Shown piece after piece: positions 15,752-23,714 of a stretch of DNA of 64,000 nt; position 1 is the stretch's first letter, and every line of letters starts with the position of its first letter. Both the position numbers and the translations under genes were made by a program. This DNA is from Couchioplanes caeruleus (GTDB lineage Bacteria > Actinomycetota > Actinomycetes > Mycobacteriales > Micromonosporaceae), in the NCBI RefSeq assembly GCF_003751945.1, contig NZ_RJKL01000001.1, positions 3,038,001-3,102,000 of the forward strand, read 5' to 3'. Below the pieces are notes generated by a model that was not told the origin of the DNA, did not search any database, and saw only the letters and a list, made by a program, of their open reading frames with translations.

Positions 15752-17233
15752 GTGACAGGTTTCACCGGGGTTCAGGCGGCGCTGCCGCACCGGCTCAGCG
15801 ACACGGCGCTCACCGCTCTCGGCGCCGGACGGCCGGACCGGGCGGCGCTCGAGGAGCTGCGCCGTGCCCGGCTCAGCCGGCATCTGCTGCTGCTCCGCGA
15901 GATCGCCGCGACGGCACGTACGGGTGATTTCGCCGCCCTGGCCGCCGCCGATCGCACGGCCCCCGACCGGGTCCGCGACCTGCTGGCCCGGCCGCTCTTC
16001 GGGGCCTGGGCGACCGGCTGCCTCACCGCCCTGCGCGCCGGCGCCGCACCGGAGCGGGCCGGCGTCGGCCACCTCGGCGACCTCGCGGCCCACGCGCTGA
16101 CGCCGCATCCGCGGCGCGATCCGGGCCGGCATCTCACCGCCGAGCACGACGGGCTGGGCATCTCGGTGCGCCTGGAGGACAGCGACCCGCTGCGGGCGCG
16201 GCTGGGCCTGCCGCCGGTGCCGCCGCTCGCCCCGGACGAGCTCGCCCGCTGGCAGGAGTCGTTCGCCGCCGCGTGGCGGCTGCTGGTCGAGCGGGTACGC
16301 CCCGACGCCGAGGTGCTCACCGTGGTCCTCGACAGCGTGATCCCGGTGCGGGCCGACCCGGCCTCCCGGGGGATCAGCGCCACCTCGGCCGACGCGTTCG
16401 GGGCCGTCGCCATCTCGGAGCCGGCCGACCCGGCCGCCTTCGCCGTCGGGCTGCTGCACGAGGCCCAGCACAGCATCCTCAACGCGGTGCAGTACCTGTT
16501 CGACCTGCTCGACGCCCCGGACACCCTCGGCTACTCGCCCTGGCGCGACGATCCCCGGCCCGCCTCCGGCATCCTGCACGGCGCGTACGCGTACCTGACG
16601 GTCGCCCGCTTCTGGCGCACCCTGCCGGACGACCCGCTGGCCCGGTTCGAGTTCGCCCGCTGGCGCGCCGCCGTGGCCGCCGCCGCGGACGGGCTGCGGG
16701 ACCTGACCCCGGCCGGCGAGCGGTTCGTCGGCGCCCTGCGCGCCGAGGTGCGGCCGTGGCTCGACGAGCCGGTCCCGTCCCGGATCCTGCGCCTCGCCGA
16801 GGGGGCCAACCGTGACCACCGGCTGCGCTGGCGCCTGCGTAACCTGCACGTCGAGCCGGCGGACCGGGCGGCCCTGGTCGCCGCGTGGCGGCGCGGCGAG
16901 CGTCCGCCCTCGGTCACACCGATCCTGCGCCGCTCGCCGGGGCGGGCCCTGGAGACCAGTTCACGCCTCGACCTGACCCACCGCCTGCTGCGCGGGCTAC
17001 CGCTGGAGGGCTCGGCGGGAGACGTCGCGTACGTGCGCGGGGACGAGGCGACGGCGCTCGGCGCGTACCGGAGGAATCCGGGTGACCGGGCCGCCTGGGC
17101 CGGGATGCTGCTGACCAGCGGCCTGCAGGCCGCACCCGAGCTCGCGGCCGCGGCCTACGACGGGCTGAGCCCGCCCGCGGCGGAGAACGGCGACGACCCC
17201 GACCCGCTGGCGGTCATTCGCTGGCTTTCCTAA
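15752..17233 (+). CDS. HExxH motif-containing putative peptide modification protein
   Basis: 493 residues. The zinc-site motif LLHEAQHSILNAV (His236) and surrounding pattern (a 'VLDSVIPVRADPASRGISAT' strand before, 'LHGAYAYLTVARFW' after) match the HExxH domain family that travels with FxSxx-COOH peptides, either fused to the FxsB radical SAM enzyme or as a separate protein. There is no radical SAM CxxxCxxC motif in this chain. The N-terminal half is helical (LPHRLSDTALTALGAG) and the C-terminus is a helical repeat-like region. It probably acts on the peptide from the adjacent gene, as a protease or modification partner. GTG start at 15752, 9 bp after the peptide stop. Confidence 0.85.
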   Translation: MTGFTGVQAALPHRLSDTALTALGAGRPDRAALEELRRARLSRHLLLLREIAATARTGDFAALAAADRTAPDRVRDLLARPLFGAWATGCLTALRAGAAPERAGVGHLGDLAAHALTPHPRRDPGRHLTAEHDGLGISVRLEDSDPLRARLGLPPVPPLAPDELARWQESFAAAWRLLVERVRPDAEVLTVVLDSVIPVRADPASRGISATSADAFGAVAISEPADPAAFAVGLLHEAQHSILNAVQYLFDLLDAPDTLGYSPWRDDPRPASGILHGAYAYLTVARFWRTLPDDPLARFEFARWRAAVAAAADGLRDLTPAGERFVGALRAEVRPWLDEPVPSRILRLAEGANRDHRLRWRLRNLHVEPADRAALVAAWRRGERPPSVTPILRRSPGRALETSSRLDLTHRLLRGLPLEGSAGDVAYVRGDEATALGAYRRNPGDRAAWAGMLLTSGLQAAPELAAAAYDGLSPPAAENGDDPDPLAVIRWLS

Positions 17234-17279
17234 AGTCTCCCGGCGCCAGGCCGATCAAGCTGCCCGTGGGAGGTGAATC

Positions 17280-18956
17280 ATGAGTCGGACCGGCAAGACC
17301 ATGGATCGCGTGCGTCTCTGCGTGGACGGCGCCATGATCTTCGCAGCCCTGCTGCTGCTCGCCTGGCCCCCGTTCCTCGAGGACGCCGGCGCGCTCGGCC
17401 GTGTCGCCGGCCTGGCCGCGGTGGCGGCCGCCAGCACCGCGGTGATGATGCTGACCCGCCGCCTGCCGCTGGTGCGCTACGTCCCGGTGGCCGTCGCGGT
17501 GCTCATGGCCGGCTTCTGGTTCGGCCGGCAGGACGCGATCAGCCAGGGACTGATGTGGCTCACCGTCGCCGTCGCCGCGATCATCCTGTGCCGGCAGTTC
17601 CTCGGCGCGCGCTCCAACGAGAGCATCGTGCGTGACCTCACCCGGCAGCGGGCCCAGCTCGCCCGGCAGGCGTCCTGCGACCCGCTGACCGAGCTCGGCA
17701 ACCGCAAGCTCTTCCTCGACCACGCCACCGACGCGCTGGCCGACGCCGACGACACGATGACCGCCGTGATCCTGTTCGACCTGGACGGGTTCAAGGAGGT
17801 CAACGACACGTACGGGCACGCCACCGGCGACGAGCTGCTGCGCACGGCCGCGTCCCGGCTGCTCGCCAACGTCCGTACCAACGACACCGTCTCGCGTCTC
17901 GGCGGCGACGAGTTCGTGGTGCTGCTCCCCCGCCTGATCGACGACCAGATCGCCGACACGGTGGCGAACCGCATCCTGATGGACCTGGCACAGCCGCTGC
18001 TCATCGGCGACCACGTGCTGAGCATCCCGGCGAGCGCGGGCATCGCGATCACCCGCGGCAGCGGCCGGGCCGTCGACGAGGTCATGCGCGAGGCCGACCT
18101 GGCGCTCTACCAGGCCAAGGAAGAGGGCAAGAACGTCGCCCGTCGCTTCGACCCGGCGCAGTTCGCCGCGGCCGAGGCCCGCCGCCGGGAGGAGGCGGAC
18201 CTGCGCCGCGCCCTCGACGCCGGCGAGTTCGAGGTGCACTACCAGCCCATCGTCGACCTCGAGGGTGAGCGTACGGTCGGCGTCGAGGCGCTGATCCGCT
18301 GGAACCACCCGGAGCGCGGCATGATCCCGCCGATCGCCTTCCTGGACATCGCCGAGTCGCTCGGCCTGCTGCCCCGCCTGGGCGGCTGGGTGCTGGAAGA
18401 GGCCTGCAAGCAGGCCGCCGTCTGGCAGCGGCAGAACCCCGGCTTCGAGCTCAACGTGAACCTCTCGGCGAGCCAGCTCGGCAACCCGAACCTGGTCGAA
18501 GAGGTACGCAGCGTGCTCGAGCGCACCGGCCTCCCGCCGTCGCTGCTCGTGCTGGAGCTGACCGAGTCCGTCGCGCTGGTCGACCTGGTCGAGTCGGCCC
18601 GGGTGCTGGGCGCGCTGAAGACCCTCGGGGTGCGGATCGCGCTGGACGACTTCGGCACCGGCTTCTCGTCGCTGAGCCACCTCGGCACCCTGCCGGTCGA
18701 CGTCGTGAAGATCGACAAGTCGTTCGTGCAGGCGATGCAGGAGAACTCCTCGGGCGCGTCGGTGGCCGAGGCCGTGCTCCAGATCGCCCGGACCTTCAAG
18801 CTGTCGCCGGTCGCCGAGGGCGTCGAGGACGCCACCCAGGCCTCCCGGCTGCGCGAACTCGAGTGCGCGCAGGCTCAGGGTTACCACTTCGCCCGGCCGA
18901 TGCCGGCCGGCGCCCTGACCGAGCTGCTGGCCCGCCAGTCCGCGATCGCCGGCTGA
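17280..18956 (+). CDS. Membrane-anchored GGDEF-EAL cyclic-di-GMP protein
   Basis: 558 residues. About four hydrophobic segments lie in residues 15-110. The GGDEF domain is intact (LGGDEFVVLL near residue 208), with DLDGFKEVNDTYGHATGDE before it, so diguanylate cyclase activity is plausible. The EAL domain carries VGVEALIRW, the ELTESVALVD and DDFGTGFSSL motifs and the late VAEGVED, all typical of an active phosphodiesterase. The result is a bifunctional c-di-GMP enzyme in the cytoplasmic membrane. Start ATG at 17280 has GGGAGG. It follows the HExxH gene by 46 bp in the same direction and converges on the FxsT-like gene with 7 bp between stops. It could control development or the pili encoded downstream. 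Confidence 0.92.
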   Translation: MSRTGKTMDRVRLCVDGAMIFAALLLLAWPPFLEDAGALGRVAGLAAVAAASTAVMMLTRRLPLVRYVPVAVAVLMAGFWFGRQDAISQGLMWLTVAVAAIILCRQFLGARSNESIVRDLTRQRAQLARQASCDPLTELGNRKLFLDHATDALADADDTMTAVILFDLDGFKEVNDTYGHATGDELLRTAASRLLANVRTNDTVSRLGGDEFVVLLPRLIDDQIADTVANRILMDLAQPLLIGDHVLSIPASAGIAITRGSGRAVDEVMREADLALYQAKEEGKNVARRFDPAQFAAAEARRREEADLRRALDAGEFEVHYQPIVDLEGERTVGVEALIRWNHPERGMIPPIAFLDIAESLGLLPRLGGWVLEEACKQAAVWQRQNPGFELNVNLSASQLGNPNLVEEVRSVLERTGLPPSLLVLELTESVALVDLVESARVLGALKTLGVRIALDDFGTGFSSLSHLGTLPVDVVKIDKSFVQAMQENSSGASVAEAVLQIARTFKLSPVAEGVEDATQASRLRELECAQAQGYHFARPMPAGALTELLARQSAIAG

Positions 18957-18963
18957 GGCGTCC

Positions 18964-21402
18964 CTACAGCGGCGGAGGCTCGATCTCCGTCTCCAGCCGG
19001 ACGCCGGCCAGCGCCCGGGACAGGGTCGGGTGGCCCTCGCCGTAGGCCTTCTGCAACTCCTCGACCGCGGCGTGGGCCGACTGGTCGTCGCCGGCGTCCA
19101 GGGCGACGTTGAACGCGCACGCCAGGGTGTCCGGGTGGTCGGCGCCGCGCACGCCGCGGGACCGACTCAGGGTGTCCAGGGCGATCTCCCGGGCCCGCTG
19201 TGCCTCACCGGTGGCGAACAGGTCGGCCGCCAGGCCGTTGGCGCAGCTCAGCGTGAACGGATGGTCGGGGCCCACGCTGCGCTGCAGGCCGCCGAGCGCC
19301 TCCTCGCCGATGGTCCGCGCCTCGGTGTGCCGCCCGGTCGCACGGACCACGCTGGTCAGGTTCGCACCGGCGGCCAGGGTGAACGGATGCTCGTCGCCGA
19401 GCACCGCGTGGTAGCGGGCGACGGCACGCTCCAGCAGCCGGTGGGCCTCGTCGAGGTCTCCGGCGTCGCGGGCACAGTTGGCCAGCGACACCATCGCACC
19501 GAGCGTCTCGACACTCAGGTCGCCGAACTTCTGCCGGTAGAGCTCCACGTTGGTGGTGGCCAGGGCCCATGCCTCGGCACGCCCGGAGCGCCGCGCCGCC
19601 ATCGCCGCGAAACGCCCCGCCCACATCGCCATCGGATGGTCGGCGCCCAGCGTGTCGAAGTGCCCGGCGACGGCGAGCAGCTCGCCCGCGCCCGCGTAGT
19701 CGCCGAGGCCGAACAGGTCGAACGCCAGAGCGGCCCGTGACGACAGCGTCTCCGGATGGCCGTCCACGAAGATCGTCTGCCGGTGCCGCAGCACCTGCTC
19801 GTCCAGCGCCTTGGCACCCCGGAAGTCGCCGAGCAGCCGCAGGTCCGCCGCAAGGTTGTTGGCGCAGCGCAGGGCGGTCGGGAAACTCTCGCCGAACAGC
19901 CGCCGGTAGCGGACCAGGTTGTCCGCGTCGAGCTGCCGGGCCTGGCCGAAGTGCCCCTGCATGCGCAGGTCGGCGCCGACGCTGTTGGCCGTGGCCAGGG
20001 TGGTCTCGTCGTCCTCGCCGAGCGCGTCGCGCTGCGAACGCAGGGTCTGGGCGTTGAGGGCGCGGGCGTCGGCCGTACGCCCCACCGCCCGCAACGCGTT
20101 CGCCAGGTGGAAGCTGGCGAGCAGCGTCTGCTCGTCGGTCTCGCCGAGGCTGTCCCGCCACCGGGTCACCGCCTGGGTGGCGAGGTCACGGCTGGAGTCG
20201 TAGTCGCCGCGGGCGTACAGGAAGCGGACGCAGTTGACGACGAGCTGGCGGATCTCCTCGGACTCGCCGCCGAGGACGTCGGAGTGGACGAGATGCGGGA
20301 TGAGCGCGGCGTACCGCGGCCAGTGCGTCGGGTCGTCGGGATCGCCCGGGTCGGCGGCGGCGAGCATCGCGCGGACCGACCGCAACTGGGCGGCGTGCCG
20401 CTCCGAGCTGAGCTGCTGGCCCAGCATGCCGCGGACCATGGGATGCACGATCAGGCTCTCGCCGGGGGGATCGAGGTCGGCGAGGCCGTAGCGGCCGATC
20501 AGCCGGATCGCGGCCTTGAGCCGCCGCTCGATGCGCACCGTCCGGGCCAGCTCCAGCGAGACGAGCCCGCGCGCCGCCCAGAGCAGCTCCCAGGAGACCG
20601 GGGCGCTGGCGAGGAAGGCGCTGAGCTCCAGCAGCTCGAACGCCGCCGGCGAGGCCTCGGCGAGCCCGTCGGCGGCCAGGCCCCACGCGACCCGGATCGG
20701 GGTCGGGAAGGCCAGTTCCGCGGCGCGGGCGTCGTAGCGGCGCAGGTAGTCGTCGACGCCCCAGCCCGTCGCCGTGCGGACGGCGGCGGCCTGGTCGAGG
20801 GCCATCGGCACGTCACCGAGGTGGGCGGCGATCCGATCGGCGTCCTCCGCGGTCAGCTCCGGGTTGCGGCCGCGCAGGAAGTCGACGCTGTCCGTACGGT
20901 CGAACACCGGGACCGGCACGGCCTGCGCCACCTCGGAGGTCCACCGGGGATTGCGCGAGGTGACGAGCACGTGTCCGGCGCCGCTGGGCAGGTAGGGCTT
21001 GATGTCCTCGGGCCGGTTGGCGTTCTCGAAGACGACGAGCCAGTTGCGGTACGGCTCCCCCCGGCTCAGCGCGTCCCGCACGGCACCGAGCGTGCGGTTG
21101 ATGTCGCGGGCCTCGGGCAGCTTCAGCTCGCTCGCGAGGCCGACCAGGGCGGCCCGCATCCCGGCGTTCTGCTCGGCGGGAATCCACCAGACGAGTTCGT
21201 ACGTGTCCGCGTACCGATAGGCGTATTCCACGGCGAGCTGGGTACGCCCCGTTCCACCGAGTTGGTGATCGGCGGAAGGCAACAGCACGACCGGTCCGTT
21301 GCCGAGCAGCCCGCGGGTGTCGGCGAGGAGCTCCTCGCGCCCGACGAAACGCGGGTTACGCGGCGGCAGACCGCCCCGGATCGGCACGCCGCCCTCCCCC
21401 AC
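18964..21402 (-). CDS. fxsT: FxSxx-COOH system NB-ARC/TPR protein (FxsT-like)
   Basis: 812 residues. The opening (GGLPPRNPRFVGREELLADT) and NTPase core (QLGGTGRTQLAVEYAYR; a degenerate Walker A, GTGRTQ instead of GxGKT) are those of FxSxx-COOH system tetratricopeptide proteins. The NB-ARC-like segment continues through NWLVVFENANRPEDI and GHVLVTSRNPRW. From residue ~380 on, at least eight tetratricopeptide repeats of the ALGEDDETT/LGxxHPxTL kind follow. TPR repeats likely bind a peptide or protein partner. It is encoded opposite to the peptide/HExxH pair across the GGDEF-EAL gene, and its presence supports assignment of the locus. The lysine-less P-loop suggests weak or no ATP hydrolysis. Confidence 0.85.
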   Translation of the reverse strand: MGEGGVPIRGGLPPRNPRFVGREELLADTRGLLGNGPVVLLPSADHQLGGTGRTQLAVEYAYRYADTYELVWWIPAEQNAGMRAALVGLASELKLPEARDINRTLGAVRDALSRGEPYRNWLVVFENANRPEDIKPYLPSGAGHVLVTSRNPRWTSEVAQAVPVPVFDRTDSVDFLRGRNPELTAEDADRIAAHLGDVPMALDQAAAVRTATGWGVDDYLRRYDARAAELAFPTPIRVAWGLAADGLAEASPAAFELLELSAFLASAPVSWELLWAARGLVSLELARTVRIERRLKAAIRLIGRYGLADLDPPGESLIVHPMVRGMLGQQLSSERHAAQLRSVRAMLAAADPGDPDDPTHWPRYAALIPHLVHSDVLGGESEEIRQLVVNCVRFLYARGDYDSSRDLATQAVTRWRDSLGETDEQTLLASFHLANALRAVGRTADARALNAQTLRSQRDALGEDDETTLATANSVGADLRMQGHFGQARQLDADNLVRYRRLFGESFPTALRCANNLAADLRLLGDFRGAKALDEQVLRHRQTIFVDGHPETLSSRAALAFDLFGLGDYAGAGELLAVAGHFDTLGADHPMAMWAGRFAAMAARRSGRAEAWALATTNVELYRQKFGDLSVETLGAMVSLANCARDAGDLDEAHRLLERAVARYHAVLGDEHPFTLAAGANLTSVVRATGRHTEARTIGEEALGGLQRSVGPDHPFTLSCANGLAADLFATGEAQRAREIALDTLSRSRGVRGADHPDTLACAFNVALDAGDDQSAHAAVEELQKAYGEGHPTLSRALAGVRLETEIEPPPL

Positions 21403-21570
21403 TGGTGACCTAGCACTCTACTGTCATGCTGCCGATTACCGTACGTGGAATCATCGCCACTGCGGAAGTTGAGGGTTGTCCGCGAGCTCTTGTGAGTCCC
21501 GCCTTGCAAAGGCAGGGCACGAGGTCTCCACCGTCGCGAGCAATCCTCACCCCTTAGCGGAAGGCCCCCA

Positions 21571-21888
21571 GTGACCGACGAACCTGTGACCAGCCTCGAT
21601 CGAGACACCGACGTGGCTACCGTGGCTCTGCGGGGCGAGGTGGACGTGCTCAACGTGGACCAGGTCCGGGTCGCCCTCGTAGAGGCGCTCGACGCACGAC
21701 CAAGGACGCTGGTGGTGGACCTGTCGGAGCTGTCCTTCATCGACTCCACCGGCCTCGGCGCGATCATCTTCGGCTTCCAGCGCGCCCGCGACGAGGGCGT
21801 CGACTTCCTCCTGGCCCGCCCGACAAGGGGCGTCCACCAGATCCTGGTCCTCAGCGGCGTCCTCGAGGTCGTCGGACTCCAGCAGTAA
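21571..21888 (+). CDS. STAS-domain anti-sigma factor antagonist
   Basis: 105 residues, GTG at 21571. A complete SpoIIAA/RsbV-like STAS domain: VATVALRGEVDVLNVDQV, then the phosphoserine loop LSFIDSTGLGAII with Ser57, and a C-terminal helix. Phosphorylation of that serine by a serine kinase/anti-sigma factor would block binding. The best candidate partner in the window is the GAF-ANTAR-HATPase protein encoded at 4642, but that is 16 kb away and other kinases in the genome are equally possible. Single-gene unit, ending in a hairpin shared with the convergent snapalysin gene. Confidence 0.9.
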   Translation: MTDEPVTSLDRDTDVATVALRGEVDVLNVDQVRVALVEALDARPRTLVVDLSELSFIDSTGLGAIIFGFQRARDEGVDFLLARPTRGVHQILVLSGVLEVVGLQQ

Positions 21889-21915
21889 GGGGCCGCCCGG
21901 CACCCGGACGGCCCC
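21889..21915. terminator. Bidirectional hairpin terminator
   Basis: Twelve-base arms 21889-21900 and 21904-21915 with one mismatch and a 3-nt loop, directly after the STAS stop codon and before the convergent metalloprotease stop. Confidence 0.65.
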
Positions 21916-21933
21916 TGCCTTGCGCGGAGCCGG

Positions 21934-22464
21934 TCACTCCACCCAGACGAACTCCCGGGCGGGCGCCGCCACCGAGGTGCGGAAGTTGCTGTCGACCGTG
22001 GCGGCCTCGGCCGCGTTCGGGTAGGCGTTGGTGCACGACACCGGGGCGCTGCTACCCGACATCAGATCGCTGCACAAGCCGGTCCGACGGTCCGGAAGGC
22101 CGAGCAGATGCCCGAACTCGTGAGCGGCGATCCGCGGCGGGTGGTAGCCGTCGTTCACCGCCTCCCGGCCCATGTACCAGCGGCCGTTGCCGAGCGATGA
22201 CACGTACGCCCGCGGCCAGCCGTTGTCGGCGTACACCCGGATGTTGGGGGTACGCCCGGCCGGTACGGGCTCGAGCCGGACGTTCGCGACCCGGCTGTTC
22301 CAGATCTGTGCGCCCTGGTGGACGACGGAGACGAACTCCCGCGCCTGGCTGGCGTCGTAGTAGAGCACGCGGGGCGCGGCGGCGGCAGGATCGGCGGCGA
22401 CGACCTGCACGCCGGTCGCCGCCAGCAGCGCGAACAGCGTGGCGGCCAGTCTCTTGAGCAGCAT
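21934..22464 (-). CDS. snpA: Snapalysin-family secreted zinc metalloprotease
   Basis: 176 residues from ATG 22464, with GGGAGG in the ribosome-binding position. Residues 1-32 form a Sec signal peptide (MLLKRLAATLFALLAATGVQ, then AADPAAAAPRV). The catalytic motif AAHEFGHLLGLPD is the extended HExxHxxGxxD zinc site of family M7, whose third ligand is Asp. Other snapalysin marks are APRVLYYDASQAREF and CSDLMSG. Length is right for the compact mature enzyme of ~140 residues. It is exported and cleaves peptide bonds on the P1' aromatic side, probably feeding on protein or processing envelope targets. No LysR-type snpR gene flanks it. Confidence 0.9.
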   Translation of the reverse strand: MLLKRLAATLFALLAATGVQVVAADPAAAAPRVLYYDASQAREFVSVVHQGAQIWNSRVANVRLEPVPAGRTPNIRVYADNGWPRAYVSSLGNGRWYMGREAVNDGYHPPRIAAHEFGHLLGLPDRRTGLCSDLMSGSSAPVSCTNAYPNAAEAATVDSNFRTSVAAPAREFVWVE

Positions 22465-22726
22465 CGGTGACCTCCCGGGGGATGGGGGACGGGAATTCCC
22501 ACACCGTAGCTTTTGATCGATGACTGCCAATGCAACGAGGTCATACCGGTTGCCGCCTCATGGTCACGTGATGCTCAAGGGGCATCACACAATGTGCGGC
22601 CGCCGGGCCCCTGCGCCCGAGGGGATCGTCCGACTGTTGGGCGGCGGTTGCATCGGTGCGGTGCACCCATTACTTTTCCGAATGGAAATGGTGTGCGGTT
22701 TTTACCTATTCACTCAAGGGGTTGCC
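22465..22726. promoter_or_regulatory. Divergent intergenic region between snapalysin and KASIII genes
   Basis: 262 bp that must carry promoters for both divergent genes. It is less GC-rich than the surroundings near 22670-22720. I see no clear operator repeat by eye. Confidence 0.35.
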
Positions 22727-23665
22727 ATGGCCGGATCACGAATCGTCTCTCTCGGCCATTACCAACCGGCCCGGGTGCTGACGAACGACGACCTGGCAGA
22801 GATGGTCGAGACGACCGACGAATGGATCCGCAGCCGCGTCGGCATCGAGACCCGGCACATCGCCTCCGCCGACGAGAGCATCGACGAGATGGCGGAGCAC
22901 GCCGCGCGCAAGGCCCTCGCGGAGAGCGGCGTGCAGGCCTCCGAGATCGACTATGTGATCGTGGCGACCTGCACCGCGATCGACCGCTCGCCGAACATCG
23001 CCGCCCGGGTCGCCCGCCGGTTGGAGCTGCCCGCCCCGGCCGCGCTCGACCTCAACGTCGCCTGCGCCGGCTTCACCCACGCCCTCGCCACCGCCGACCA
23101 GGCCCTCAAGACCGGCTCCGCGACCAAGGCCATCGTCATCGGCGTGGAACGGCTCTCCGACTTCACCGACTGGACCGACCGCAGCACGTGCGTGCTCATC
23201 GGCGACGGTGCCGGCGCCGCCGTGCTCGTCGCCGACGAGGAGGAACACGTCGGCCCCGTGGTGTGGGGCTCGGTTCCGGAAATGTCACAGGCGGTGCGCA
23301 TCGAGGGCCGCGACGGAACATTCCAGCAGGAAGGGCAGAGTGTCTTCCGCTGGGCGACGTACTCGCTGCCGAAAATTGCGCGCCAGGTGTGCGACAAGGC
23401 GGGCGTCCGGCCCGAAGACCTCGCCGCCATCGTGCCGCACCAGGCCAATCTGCGCATCATCGAGCCGCTCGCCCGGCGGATCGGGGCCGGCGACGCGGTC
23501 ATCGCCCGCGACGTGGTCGAGTCCGGCAACACCTCGGCCGCGAGCATCCCCATCGCGCTGTCCAAGCTGGTCATGCGGAGGGAGATTCCGTCCGGGGCGC
23601 CGGTGCTGCTCTTCGGCTTCGGCGGCGGCCTCTCGTACGCCGGGCAGGTCGTGCGCTGTCCGTGA
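22727..23665 (+). CDS. FabH-like 3-oxoacyl-ACP synthase III (KASIII)
   Basis: 312 residues. The catalytic triad is complete: Cys113 (NVACAGFTHA), His238 (VPHQANLRI) and Asn268 (ESGNTSAAS). The N-terminal TTDEWIRSRVGIETRHIA is classic FabH. Start ATG 22727, with AAGGGG at ribosome-binding distance; earlier in-frame starts lie in non-coding-like DNA. It condenses an acyl-CoA with malonyl-ACP. It sits alone on the plus strand at the edge of the isonitrile polyketide cluster, convergent with PKS1. Two roles are possible: starter supply for the cluster, or a drug-insensitive FabH for self-protection, because the related isonitrile antibiotic amycomicin is reported (recalled, not checked) to inhibit FabH. 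It could also be a housekeeping copy. Confidence 0.88.
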   Translation: MAGSRIVSLGHYQPARVLTNDDLAEMVETTDEWIRSRVGIETRHIASADESIDEMAEHAARKALAESGVQASEIDYVIVATCTAIDRSPNIAARVARRLELPAPAALDLNVACAGFTHALATADQALKTGSATKAIVIGVERLSDFTDWTDRSTCVLIGDGAGAAVLVADEEEHVGPVVWGSVPEMSQAVRIEGRDGTFQQEGQSVFRWATYSLPKIARQVCDKAGVRPEDLAAIVPHQANLRIIEPLARRIGAGDAVIARDVVESGNTSAASIPIALSKLVMRREIPSGAPVLLFGFGGGLSYAGQVVRCP

Positions 23666-23678
23666 TCGGGCGCCGTCG

Positions 23679-23711
23679 CATGGGGCCGGGCGCGTCGCGC
23701 CCGGCCCCATG
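23679..23711. terminator. Bidirectional hairpin terminator
   Basis: Perfect 14-bp arms (23679-23692 and 23698-23711) around a 5-nt loop, placed between the convergent KASIII and PKS1 stop codons. It closes the polyketide operon on its 3' side. Confidence 0.85.
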
Positions 23712-23714
23712 CCG

